Part shown: positions 1-10,886 of the stretch, one piece after another
How positions within the stretch are numbered: position 1 is the first letter of the stretch
How the letters are laid out: each line of letters opens with the position of its first letter
The notes under the pieces: generated by a model
Database searches by the model: none
Told to the model about the DNA's origin: nothing
Seen by the model: only the letters and a program-made list of their open reading frames with translations
Translations under genes and position numbers: made by a program
NCBI RefSeq assembly: GCF_963082655.1
Contig: NC_081554.1
Location: 65,190,602-65,254,601, forward strand
DNA from: Stomoxys calcitrans
Lineage: Eukaryota; Arthropoda; Insecta; Diptera; Muscidae
Reading direction: 5' to 3'
DNA length: 64,000 nucleotides

Positions 1-175
1 TTTGTCAATATTTCATTTTTATGCAAAATGTTTTCCAAAAAATCCATTTCTATGTGAAATGTTGTCAATATTTCATTTCCATAGGACATTTTCAACATTT
101 CATTCTTTAGGAAATTTGGTCAAGATTTAATTTTTATGACAAATACTGTCGAGACTTCTTTGTTATAGAAAACTA
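1..175. repeat. AT-rich minisatellite, decayed
   Basis: Short degenerate units built around 'gtcaatatttcattt' and 'ataggaaat' recur at roughly 30-60 bp spacing (near positions 4, 66, 90 and 118). The window edge cuts the array. No coding potential is visible. Confidence 0.6.
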
Positions 176-189
176 GCTTAACTAGCATC

Positions 190-1830
190 GTGCTCTAATT
201 TCATATACCATTTTTTTATTCCCCACATTGCCATTGGCTTAGGGGGAGTTCATGGGATGAGGCGTCCCTCAAATACTTGGCTCAAACTTGGATATCAAAT
301 TCGTTTTCTATTCTCAAATACCTCTCATTTGAGCCACATATTGCTATGGTGGCTAAATTTGTCCTCTTTGTGAGGCGTTTTGGTGAAGCAGCGGTGCCAC
401 AAATACTTGGCCCGACATTTGGATATCTGATTCGCATTCTACTCCCGATATCTTTTATTTGAGCCCCATATTGCCACGGCCAGTAAATAGTTCCTGTTTG
501 TGGGAAAAGTTAAGCCCCTAAAAAACTTGGTCCCGAAAGTGGATATCAATTTCGTGCTCTACTCCCCAATAACTTTCATTTTAGGCCGACCATGTCAATG
601 GTCGGTAATATGTCTGATTTAGGGGTGTTTTGGGGAGTGGGTCGTCCCCCAAACCCTTAGCCTTGAAAATATATCAACATCGTGGTCTACTTTCAAATAT
701 GTCGACCATGTCAATGGTCGGTAATATGTCTGATTTAGGGGTGTTTTGGGGAGTGGGTCGTCCCCCAAACCCTTAGCCTTGAAAATATATCAACATCGTG
801 GTCTACTTTCAAATACCATTTGTTCGAACTCTACATTGCCATTGACCCCAAAATTGGATACCAAATTCGTTTTCTAATCTAAAATCCGTTACATTTGAGT
901 CCCTTATAGCAAAATTCAGTACATATGTCCGGTTTGGGTATGGGCCTTAACAACAATCAATATCAAGCTCCACTCTCTGTAAGAACCAAATTGTCATGGT
1001 GGGCAAATACGTCCTATATGGGGGGTTGGACGTCCCCTAGACAGTTGGCCCCGAATGTTGTTCTCAGATTCGTGTTATACTTCCAAATACCTTTCATTTG
1101 AGCTCCCATATTTTCATAGTCGGCAAACATGTTCGCTTTGGCAAGTGCTTTGGGGGATTGGGCGGCCACTCAGTGACCTGAGTGGCCCTGAAAATATATA
1201 TCAGATTCGTTTTCTACTCTAAAATACCTCTAATTAGCAATATGAGGCTATTGCAATATAAGCAAATACTTCCTATTTGGGTGGTGTTATGGGGGTGGGG
1301 TGGCCCCATAGACAATTTTCCCGAACATTGATATCAGATTAGTGCTTCACTTCCAAAGACTATTTTGAGTCCCATATTGCTATAGTCGTAAATTTTTCAT
1401 CTTTGTGGTATGTTCTCGGGTATGGGCGGTCCCCCAAACACTTGGTCCCACATCTGCATATCAGATTCGTATTCTACACTCAAATACCTTTAATTTAAGC
1501 CACATATTGCCATGGTCAGTAAATAAGTCCTGGTTGGGGGGTGTTTTGGGGACGGGGAGGAGCCCTAGAAACTTTGTGTCCAATTTGGATATCAGATTCG
1601 CATTTTACTCGCAAATACCTTTCATTTGAGTCCCATATTGCCATGGTCGGTATATATGTCAGATTTAAGGGTGTTTTGGGTTGGGTGGTCCCCCAAACAC
1701 TTGGTCCGACAATTGGATATCAGATAAGTTTTCTAATCTTAGATACCTCTCATTTGAGTCCCATGTTGTCGTGATTGGTGTATATTGATATTTGGTAGGT
1801 TTTGGGGTGAGGCGCCCCCCCTAGGTACCC
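190..1830 (+). repeat. Array of ~130-bp diverged tandem repeats
   Basis: The phrase 'catttgagtcccatattgccatggtcggtaaatatgtc' (in variants) followed by 'gtgttttgggg..ccccaaacacttgg' recurs about every 115-135 bp, for example near 326, 458, 578, 1094, 1625 and 1750. Units are quite diverged. Positions 588-703 and 704-819 are an almost perfect 116-bp duplication. Short open frames here (such as 1405-1629) are by-products of the repeat and not genes. A second array of the same family lies at 53236-54430 in the opposite orientation. Confidence 0.85.
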
Positions 1831-2110
1831 CATCCGAAATTTGAGTACCAAATTTTTGTTTGTAGGTTAATGTAAGAGAGCACACAAAATTTCACTTAAC
1901 AATCGTATCACCCATCTCCGAGATTTGGCGTTTCTGAAAATTAGGGAAAGGGGGAGGGTCCGCTCCCCCTTCAGATATCAAAAAATGTATAAGTAAGTAA
2001 AATTTCAAGAAAATCAGTTCAGCCGTTTCTGAGTCTAAAAGGAGCACACAAACAAATAAACAAACAAATACAAATTGATTTTTATACAAAAGATTACATG
2101 GCTTAATCAT
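1831..2110 (+). repeat. Terminal module of the ~130-bp repeat element
   Basis: Non-tandem end region: 'ccatccgaaatttg', a stretch containing 'cccatctccgagat', a C-rich/G-rich block, 'cagccgtttctgagtc' and finally 'caaacaaataaacaaac' leading to 'ttgatttttata'. The same features occur in reverse order at 52990-53235 next to the other array. This conserved non-repeated end argues that array and end form one mobile element family. I cannot assign a superfamily. Confidence 0.6.
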
Positions 2111-3084
2111 TTCTGGATGCCTTAAATTTTACTTTTTTTAGCCATACATACCACATAGAAAGTAATCCAAAAGGAACATACCTGAAATAAAAAAAAAAAA
2201 ACAATTAATAAATTGTCGAATCTTAAGGTTTATAGTTTATCTAAAAATCATATGAATTGAAGTACTGTGCCCAGCCAGTTGTTGTGACAGTACTAAGTAA
2301 CCCAACCAGCAAATCTACCCACCACCTAACTAACGGCAGCTCTGGCAGCATTAAACCCCCACATCCAAGTAAAACACCAGCAGCAGTTTTAAGTCAAATT
2401 GAATCTTTGTCTTTGATTTCTTGAAAAACGATTGGCGACACGAATCCACGAGCAATACAAGTTGGAGCCACAAAACTCGTACTCCTCTGCCTGGCTTTGA
2501 AGCAGACAAACAGTTCTTCCCCAGAGAAATCTCTGCAAAATGCTTTTTTTGAAAATGAAAATCAAACGAAAAGGGAAACCACAAAGCATATCACAAGAAA
2601 TGGTCCTCCATATACCAAACATCCTACATGGACGAATGTCTCCGTCCCCACCATACGGTTGGGTTATTTTAGCCATACACGATCGGGTATGTTGAACATG
2701 CAACAATTGATTGCCCACACCATTGCAAGAAACCGAACTTCCCCCTGTTGCCTCTCAATAAAAGCTTTAGCTCTTTGCCATTAGCTGTCCAGTTGGTTTC
2801 CCAGCTTGGAAGCAGAAGAAGAAGAAAGGCGAATAAATGCAATTCCATACGTAGTTTCGTTTCCGATGTTAAATGTATGTTTAAATTGTTAAGGAAATTT
2901 TTCAATGGCTGTGGGGGCAAAGGAAACGTTCGGCAATGGTCATCCCATACTTAGGCAGTTTCCAAAAAATTAATAATAGGAATCCAAAGGAGAATGAGGA
3001 AAATTACAAGGCGCAAAAAAATGTTTTCAAAAAGGGTTGGCGATTTGGTATGGATGTGAAGGATAAAAAAAAACAAGTAAAAAG
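2111..3084. other. Unassigned intergenic sequence
   Basis: AT-rich, apparently non-repetitive within this window. The overlapping short open frames on both strands between about 2350 and 3170 carry no recognisable domain and overlap each other, so I do not call a gene. Confidence 0.5.
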
Positions 3085-4945
3085 GCACTATGTTCGGACG
3101 GGCCGAACTTTGGGTACCCACCACCTCGGGAATATATATAACCCACCTTTCATCAAAATCCGGTGAAAATTGCATACCTTATGTCCCATAGCAGTTATAC
3201 CGAAATATGATCCGATTTGGACCAAATAGTAATAAGTCAATGTAATGAGTAATTTTTCAATTATGTATAACAAAATATTGGTCTTTTTAGTAGCAATATC
3301 TAAAAATAAACCGATTTGAACCATATACAACATGGATGTCGAAAAGCTTAACATAAGTCAATGTGTCAAATTTCAGTTAAATCGGATTATAAATGCGCCT
3401 TTTTGGGGGCTAAGTCTTTAAATCGAGATATCGGTCTATATGGCAGCTATATACAAATCTTGATTGATCTAGGCCAAATTGCAGAAATATGTGGAGGGGC
3501 TTATCTTAAATCTCTGTCCCAAATTTCGGCAACATCGGACTTTAAATGCGCCTATTATGGCTTTAAAACCTAAAACCGAGAGATTGGTCTATATGGCAGC
3601 TTTATCCAAATCTGGACCGATCTGTGTCATAGTGCAGAAGAATGTCAAGGGGCTTAACACAACTCACTGTCCCAAATTTCAGCAAAATCGGATAATAAAT
3701 GTGGATTTTATGGGCCTAAGACCCTCAATCTGAGGATCGGTCTATATGGCAGCTATATCCAAATCTGGACCGATCTGGGCCAAATTGACGAAGGATGTCG
3801 AAAGGCCTAACACAACTCACTGTCCCAAATTTCAGCAAAATCGGATAATAAATATGGATTTTATGGGCCTAAGACCCTAAATTGGAGGATCGGTCTATAT
3901 GGCAGCTATATCCAAATCTCAACCGATGTGGGCCAAATTGACGAAGTATGTCGAAAGGTCTAACACAACTCACTGTCCCAAATTTCAGCAAAATCGAATA
4001 ATAAATGTGGATTTTATGGGCCTAAGACCCTAAATCTGAGGATCGGTCTATATGGCAGCTATATCCAAATCTGGACCGATCTCGGCCAAATTGACGCACG
4101 ATGTCGAAAGGCCTAACACAACTCACTGTTCCAAATTTCAGCAAAATCGGAAAATAAATGTGGTTGTTATGGGCCTAAGACCCTAAATCAGAGGACCTGT
4201 CCATTTGGCAGCTATGTCCAAATCTGGACCGATTTGGCCCAAATTGACGAAGGATGTCGAAGGGCGTAACACATCTCACTGTCCCAAATTTCAGCAAAAT
4301 CGGATAATAAATGTGGATTTTATGTGCCAAGACCCTAAATCTGAGGATCGGTCTATATGACAGCTATATCCAAATCTGGACCGATCTGGGCCAAATTGAC
4401 GAAGGATGTCGAAAGGTCTATCACAACTCACTGTCCCAAATTTCAGCAAAATCAGATAATAATAATGGCTTTTATGGGCCTAAGACCCTAAATCGGAGGA
4501 CCTGTCTATATGGCAGCTATGTCCAAATCTGGACCGATTTGAGCCAAATTGAAGAAGGATGTCGACAATTTACTGTCCCAAATCGAACTGTAAGTTGTTG
4601 GGTAATAAATGTGGCTCTTGTGGGCCTAAGACTCTAAATCGGCGGATCGCTCTATATGCGGGCTATATCAAGATATAGTCTGATATAGCCCATCTTCGAC
4701 CTTAACCTGCTTATGGAGAAAAAAAGAATCTGTGCAAACTTTCAGCTCAATATCTCCTTTTTTAAAGACTGTAGCGTGGTTTCAACAGACAGACGGACGG
4801 ACATTGCTAGATCGTCTTCGATTTTTGCGCTGATCAAGAATATATATACTTTATGGGGTCGGAAATGGATATTTCGATGTGTTGTAAACGGAATGACAAA
4901 ATGAATATACCCCTATCCTTAGGCGGTGGGTATAAAAAGTAACCC
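3085..4945 (+). repeat. 153-bp monomer array with end modules (Helitron-like?)
   Basis: The core motif 'ggtctatatggcagctat' begins at 3433, 3586, 3739, 3892, 4045, about 4198, 4350 and about 4503, giving a very regular period of 153 bp over about eight units. The left end (3093-3135) carries 'gttcggacgggccgaac', a hairpin-capable sequence, followed by 'tacccaccacct'. The right end (about 4690-4945) holds 'acagacggacggac', 'atatatatactttatgggg' and 'aggcggtgggtataaa', whose reverse complement resembles the left 'tacccacc'. Because 153 is divisible by 3, long spurious frames appear. Dias and colleagues described Drosophila DINE-TR1 Helitron elements with ~150-bp central tandem repeats; the architecture here is similar, but sequence homology is untested. 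Confidence 0.8.
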
Positions 4946-6592
4946 AGAAAAAGGAATTCCGTGCTACTTACAAAATCTTTGATTGTTTTCCATGCCACTC
5001 CTCTAAGTTGGTTCATGTCTGGAATAGTGTCCCCACCTATGATGGACGCGAAAGCCGGGTAATGACAAAGGAAATGCTCCAACGTCTCATCATCTTCCCC
5101 ACATACCCTACACAAGCTATCACTTGCCGCACCGATTTTACGTAAGTGAGCTAGTAGTCATTTGTGTCCCGTCATGATACCAATTGCTATACTGACCTCA
5201 TTCTTACTTCGTTTCTGTAATAGCCTCGTCTTCTCATGATTTGGATCCCCCCATAGGATTTTCGCCGTCCTACCGACCATTTCACTGTCCCACAATGTTG
5301 CATGCGCATTCTTCGCCCACGCCCTTAACTCGGACTGTGTCGGCCCGAAAGGCTACGGGTTAACCAAGTTTATTGACAGCAGTCCTCTAGCCTTCACCGA
5401 CAAATCGTCTGCCTTTTCACTTCCCCTTACTCCCTTATGGCCCGGCACCCAAACGATGCGGATTTTGTCATCCTCAGAGAAGGTGTTAATCTCCTTCTTA
5501 CACTGCAAGTCTGTTAGTGACCTCACTGTCCTGGTTGTTATTGCCCTTGGGCAATTTTTCTGTCCGTAAAGATGTTTACACTCGACGTTCTCGCGTTAGC
5601 ACATTACCACCTAACGCATTCCATGATCGCCCGGATCTCCGCCTGCAGGACCGTATTATGGTCAGGCAGTCTAAAGCAGAACTCAGTACCTGGGTTCTCA
5701 ATATAGACCCCCAGTCTCTCTCTGTCGTTTAGCTATGATCCATCCGTGTAACATGATCTTCCAGATGGCAATACTAGGGTCCCGTCAATACAAGACTGTG
5801 CTGTATCCGATCAAAAACCTCTTCCATTCCTACCAGGTTTCATATCGTCGCCTCGATTATACAGCGATGGTATGAGCTGCTACCATCCTCAATCCATTCT
5901 CCCATTGCCTTAAGTCTCATTGCCGCAGTGGCTGCCTCATACTTAATCCATACTTAATATGTTAATGGGTGAGGTATCTAAAATAGTCTCCAGTGCCCTA
6001 GTGGGCGTGGTCCTCATCGCTCCGCCTAAGGCCCAGGCAACAAGTTCTTTGAACCTGTTGTATAACCCTCATGTTTCATTTTTCTCCATAGCTGTCCACC
6101 AAACTACTGAGGTGTAAGTAAGTATTGGTATAATCACGCCTCTGTAGAGCCAGGTGACTATCCTCGGATTCAGGCACCATTCCGAACCTACAGCCCGTCT
6201 ATATAGTGCCCAACATCTGTAAGCCTTCTCAGTACGCTCCTGAATGTGCCACTTCCAATTCAGTTTCCTGTCCAAGATCACTCGTAAGTATTTGACCTTG
6301 TCAGATATTGAAATGGTTTTATAGAGGAAACGTGGTGCGTCTTCCCCGTGAACAGGCGTATTTCGGTCTTCTCTGGGTTAACATTGAGACCTCTGGGTCT
6401 AGCCCAGTCATATGTCATATACAAGACCCTTTCGGGCTTCCTGCATAGCTGGTTCGAACCCTTACCGCTTAGAAGTATTATAACATCGCCTGCGTGGCAA
6501 ACGGGTTCAAATCCCCCATCAGTCAGCATCACTAATAAGTCATTTATGGTGATCACTTATAGGAGCAGCGATAAAATGGGTGGACACTTCCC
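4943..6592 (-). pseudogene. LOA/R1-group LINE fragment (family LOA-1), copy 1
   Basis: Minus-strand remains of ORF2, read from high to low coordinates. There is a reverse transcriptase palm segment near 6556-6278 where the YADD box has become CHAGDV. A thumb/connection segment near 6281-6069 includes ILDRKLNWKWHIQE and SVVWWTAMEK. An RNase H region lies around 5760-5330, and a terminal Cys-rich motif CRVCGEDDETLEHF lies near 5110. Frames are broken repeatedly and the 5' half is missing, as expected of a truncated LINE. In LINE families of this group (LOA clade) ORF2 encodes endonuclease, reverse transcriptase and RNase H. Assignment to LOA rather than R1 or I is by overall resemblance from memory. 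This copy cannot be active. Confidence 0.8.
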
Positions 6593-6755
6593 TGAGGCTA
6601 ATACATACCCACAGATTTCAGTTCCCTCGGGAATGTTTTAGGTAGTTCTTAGTCTCGCAAGCTGGTCTGCTTTGCAATTTCTTGGGATATATATGTGGCC
6701 CGGCACCCAGTACAGGTGAACTTTAAACCGTTCACTCATCTCATTCAAATCTGAA
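6593..6755 (-). pseudogene. LOA-2 RNase H fragment
   Basis: The minus strand contains the RNase H end 'VPGHIYIPRNCKADQLARL' (approximately 6715-6655), closely matching the minus-strand block at 30890-31100. Only about 160 bp remain and it directly abuts the LOA-1 fragment on the same strand. Confidence 0.6.
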
Positions 6756-7437
6756 TTGTCGTTCTTGCGAAAGGAGAGAGTGAAGGCCATTACCTATGTT
6801 GGGTGGCCGTTTAATCTCTGCTATTGTGGATCTTGTTCAGTGTGCGTTGAAAAGGTTGTCTGGATAGACGGGCACCAACGACCTGTCACTTTATTACAAG
6901 GAGAGAAAGCTGGGTGTTTCTGGATACCTGTCCTGGATGGGGTAGATCTCCCACTCTACTTGGGCGTGATTATTGACCAGAAACTAAGCGGAAATTAAAA
7001 GTCGAGCAAAGGGTCAAAAGGTCTATACACCTGTCACAACTCGATACAAAAAAGTTTGGGGCTTTGGCTGGGGACGGTACACTGTTTACGGCTGTTCTTT
7101 GGCCACATCCTATCTTTGTATGGCTGGTGTGGCTTAGGGCTCTGGACAATTGTTCCCTCCATAGGATGATCGAGAAGATACGGGGTAGAGCGACCTAGCT
7201 GATCTCTGTAGCGAGGAGGAGTGTCATGAGAGAGACACTAAATAACATTCTCGATCTACGGCCTTTGCACTTGTATGTTGGATGCGAGACAATGAAAATC
7301 GCTATACGACTGAGAGTCAGGTACTAGACGACTCCCCCAACTCTGGGCATTCTTGTATTCTGGGGGATGGCGATGCGTATTGACGGCATAATAAATTCGG
7401 CATAACTATTAAAATACCAGGGGAGTCCTTTCTCTTG
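6756..7437 (+). pseudogene. LINE ORF2 thumb/RNase H fragment
   Basis: Plus-strand coding remnant. PLYLGVIIDQKLS (near 6950) matches the YLGVILDRKLNW motif of LOA/R1-group reverse transcriptases. Downstream, an interrupted stretch encodes 'LHLYVGCETMKIAIRLR' (near 7262-7315), the segment that links thumb and RNase H. Frameshifts and stops are frequent. This seems a different family or a very diverged copy relative to LOA-1 and LOA-2. Confidence 0.6.
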
Positions 7438-7500
7438 GGGCCATCGTAGCTCAGAGGTTAACATGTCCACCTATGACGCTGAACGCCTGGGTTCAAATGC
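7438..7500 (+). repeat. SINE-A, tRNA-like head only
   Basis: 'gtagctcagaggttaacatg' is an RNA polymerase III A-box-like sequence and 'gggttcaaatgc' a degraded B box. The head matches the fuller copies at 51011 and 56434. The body is missing. Confidence 0.7.
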
Positions 7501-7527
7501 AAAATTTGGAGTCCTTTTTTCATTGTT

Positions 7528-7690
7528 GGTTAGGTTTTGGTAAGAGTGGCAGTGTTTTACAGACTCACTTAGACAGTTGTAGTCCATTGTGATACCACTG
7601 TAGCGACTGATCAAGGAGTCTGGTGGGAATCGAATACACGACACCTGCACTGGCAATCCGAGCACGATACGATTAAATTCACCCATGGTT
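7528..7690 (-). repeat. SINE-B, tRNA-derived head with LINE-type tail
   Basis: Read on the minus strand: a degraded tRNA-like head with B box 'attcgattccc' (about 7640), a short linker 'cagtcgctac', then 'gtggtatcacaatggac', 'gtctaagtgagtctg', 'cactgccactcttacc' and 'aaaacctaacc' at the end. The last 75 bp correspond to the 3' end of the LOA-2 LINE at 30386-30460. A second copy with a target duplication lies at 32412-32541. Confidence 0.75.
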
Positions 7691-7833
7691 CCTGGGTTAA
7701 GAAAACTTTTGGAAGACATTTGAACGGAAGCGGCTTTGCTGTGGTGATGATAGAGAATTTTAACCACTTTTGCATTGACCCCTTCGTCTGTGTTCGACAG
7801 AAGTTTAACGCCACAAGACTATTTGATGTTGTA

Positions 7834-8799
7834 TTGGATTGTCCAAAAAGCAATTGGCCAAAAAGTAATTGGCGGTAATATAGTAGTAATATAGTCGGCG
7901 TTGACAAATTTTTCAACGGCTTGTGACTCTGTAATTGCATTCTTTCTTCTGTCAGTTATCAGCTGTTACTTTTAGCTTGCTTTAGAAAAAAAGTGCGCGA
8001 AATTTTGTTTATATTTGTTTGTTTGGCGTCAATTTTAATATGGGTACCACATGCATTGAAAGAAATTCATTTAACAAACCGAATCAACGCTTGTGATATG
8101 CACCTTAAACGCAATGAATTCGATCCGTTTTTAAAACGAATCATAACTGGAGATGAAAAACGGATTGTTTACAACAACGGTAGTCGAAAACGATCATGGT
8201 CCAAGCATGGTGAACCAGCTCAAACCACTTCAAAGGCTGATATCCACCAAAAGAAGGTTATGCTGTCTGTTTGGTGGGTTTGGAAGGGTGTGGTATATTT
8301 TGAGCTGCTTCCAAGGAACCAAACGATTAATTCGGATGTTTACTGTAAACAATTGGACAAATTGAATACAGCCATCAAGGAGAAGCGACCAGAATTGGTC
8401 AATCGTAAAGGTGTCATATTCCACCAGGACTACGCTAGACCGCACACATCTTTGGTCACTCGCCAAAAACTGAGTGAGCTTGGCTGGGAACTTTTGATGC
8501 ATCCACCATATAGCCCTGACCTTGCACCATCAGACTTCCATTTATTTCGATCTTTGCAGAACTCCTTAAATGGTAAAACTTTCGGCAATGATGAGGCTAT
8601 AAAATCGCACTTGGTTCAGTTTTTTGCAGATAAATGCCAGAAGTTCTATGAGCGTGGAATACTAAATTTGCCAGGAAGATGGCAAAAGGTTATCGAACAA
8701 AATGGCAATTATATATTTGATTAAAGTTCATTCTAAGTTTTATTAAAAATGCATTTACTTTCTTTTAAAAAATCCGCAATTACTTTTTAGGCAACCCAA
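7834..8799 (+). mobile_element. mariner element, internally deleted (966 bp)
   Basis: The left end begins 'ttggattgtccaaaaag' and the right end finishes 'ctttttaggcaacccaa', imperfect inverted repeats of one another. Both flanks carry TA (7832-7833 and 8800-8801), the canonical Tc1/mariner target duplication. Known mariners are about 1.25-1.3 kb, so this copy has lost about 300 bp, matching the missing N-terminal part of the transposase. Three MITEs with the same ends are at 19065, 24647 and 25369. Confidence 0.93.
7993..8724 (+). pseudogene. mariner transposase, N-terminally truncated
   Basis: The 243-codon open frame begins at a GTG, not an ATG; the first in-frame ATG is at 8098. It encodes only the DDE/D catalytic half of a mariner transposase, the enzyme that cuts and pastes the element at TA sites. 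It has the linker signature WVPHALKE, first acidic residue in TGDEK, second in FHQDYARPH, and third in LAPSDFHLF, with 34 residues between the second and third Asp, the mariner DD34D arrangement. The paired helix-turn-helix DNA-binding domain is absent. Compared with the usual family motifs, HQDN has become HQDY and the W after TGDEK is R. The overall motif wording is closest to the mellifera subfamily (from memory). It should be inactive because it cannot bind its ends. Confidence 0.9.
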
Positions 8800-8801
8800 T
8801 A

Positions 8802-9254
8802 CATCCATAGAAAAAATCAAGCACGGCGTTGACAAAACTACGACATTCGTTCATAAAAGTGAATCAACAGACAGATGTTATCAGATCAACCATAAATATT
8901 CATCAACCAACAACAGTATTTTGAATAAAACGTCCACACCCCGTTCACATTCTGACAACGTCTTGTGCACAGTTTTTTAAAAGATTGCAAAAAGTTTTTG
9001 TGTGCTTCTGAGTATCGAACTTGTGTTCCATCCGTTCCATTGAATCCTAACAAACTCTTTACCACATTGCACCACAGCAATCATCAATGAATGAATGAAA
9101 CGTCCACACCCGTTCACATTCTGACAGCGTCTTGTGCACAGTTGTTTAAAAGATTGCAAAAAGTTTTTGTGTGCTGCTAGATATCGAACTTGTGTTCCAT
9201 CCATTCCATTAAATGTTAACAAACTTCTTACCACATTGCATCACAGCCGCCTAA
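8802..9254. repeat. Two tandem copies of a 168-bp unit
   Basis: 'cgttcacattctgaca' occurs near 8943 and 9111, and the following 140 bp ('gcaaaaagtttttgtgtgct', 'atcgaacttgtgttccatcc', 'taccacattgca') are repeated with few changes. Period 168 bp. Unit 2 ends near 9250. The short minus frames across this region are by-products. Confidence 0.8.
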
Positions 9255-9455
9255 CTGCAAACCAGGGCTCAGAGTCGAGTTTTTGAGCCCGGAGTCGAAG
9301 TCGGAGTCGGAGTCGGACTATTGAGCCGGAGTCGGAGTTTGGTTCGGATTTGAGCACGTTAGCTCTGACTCCGAACCGCTTTCCGACTCCGGCTTAATAC
9401 TCCGACTTAGACTCCGACCCGGGGTCGAAGTTGAGGGCTAGACTCCGCAGCCATG
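9255..9455. repeat. Inverted GGAGTC/GACTCC hexamer repeat
   Basis: The left arm (9268-9350) is rich in GGAGTC and CGGAGT hexamers; the right arm (9362-9450) is rich in the complement, for example 'gactccgaacc', 'ccgactccgg', 'tagactccgac'. The arms can fold into a long imperfect hairpin around about 9355. No coding potential is evident. Confidence 0.75.
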
Positions 9456-10880
9456 GTATAAACAATATTTTAAGATTCATTTGAACTTAAGGTTGGTATA
9501 CAAACACATTTTGTAGGGATGATGTTCACAACGGTCGGTGCATGAAACAACAACGCGCGTTCACAAAATCAACCACGCTTGTTAACAATATTTACAACAA
9601 CGTCTGTTTATGACAATGACAACATTGGTGCATGATTTTGCAACATATTGATAAATGATTTTGAAAACATTGTTTGGACCTCATCACCCCTAAAAAGGTA
9701 CCCCTTTATAAGATTTTCCTCATATGGCCTCTTGCTACAAGAAATGTCAGCAGCACAAAGGATTTAGCCAAAAAAAAACTCTTATTTGTAAACCAAACCA
9801 AAATTAACAGAAAGAGAAAAAAAAAGAAATAAAATAAGCCAACAAACAATTGCCAAAATGCAAAACTCTAGATGGCCAAAAGAAAAGGAGTCCCATTGTC
9901 GATTGGTTTGGTCATAGTCTCTGTCGAGTCTTCGTTTGCGTTTGCGACTACAATGCATCAGGCAACACAGAGCAGGCTGTAAAGACTGAAAAACATCGAC
10001 AAGGCAACAACACAAATTCTGGTGTCAAACAACATGTTTAACGTTGTCGTTTCAGTGCTTGTCGTTGTTTTTTCTCCATAGCCTTTCTTCACTCTTTGTG
10101 GCATTCACTCCAAAAAAAAAAGCCGCCCAAGTCCTCAGTTCCATTATGGTAAAGCTACTTTTAGGTGTATATTTTGGAGTAGAATTCACAATTAAATTGA
10201 AAAAACACAAAAATGGGGAATTGCGAATGGTACCAAGAAGAGCATTGAAGGCTATTGCATGTGGGATAAATAGCTCCGCAATGGCCTGCTAGTTGCCATA
10301 TGCCTGCAGCATCCACTACACTCGTATGTGAACCTTTGTGTTATTGAAACTTTGTAGCAAAAAGACATGCAATTGATCAATGTCTGCCAGTTTGGTCATT
10401 GCCCAGCCAAACAGCAATGCTGACTGTGTTCTTTTGAGGAAGATTCTCCTTTTTTTGTTCGTTAAAAACAATTCGAAGCCTTTTTACTCTGTTCTTTTTT
10501 AATTCGTCACCTTTTTCAAAATAATGATCATGGAAGTGTCAGGTTAGCTTTAAATTGGAATGCTAATGCAGGTCTCACCATACTCTTCGATGTTTGGAAG
10601 ATTCTTTGCGTTTCGTCGAACAATGGTGTTAAAATATAAAAATAACGCCAAAGGATTGCATTAACACCCAAGGGGATGTGTGATTGCTACCATCAATCAG
10701 CGATTCCTTTGAAGTTTGACAATTGTCGCTTTAGGAATATAGGAGGGGAAAAAGCATTAAAAAAGGGTAGGTAGAAGTTTTTGGGGTCATTTTCTTGTTG
10801 AAAATATTAACCGAGAAATAGCATTCTATTGCGACTTCAAATTTTTTAACAAAAAATTCTTTTTAAGTTTAAGTTTCTTG
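9456..10880. other. Unassigned AT-rich sequence
   Basis: No recognisable gene, mobile element or tandem structure. Short open frames (9782-10041 on both strands, 10044-10292) show no domain. Homopolymer and A-rich tracts occur near 9770-9840 and 10111. Confidence 0.45.
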
Positions 10881-10886
10881 TAAAGG

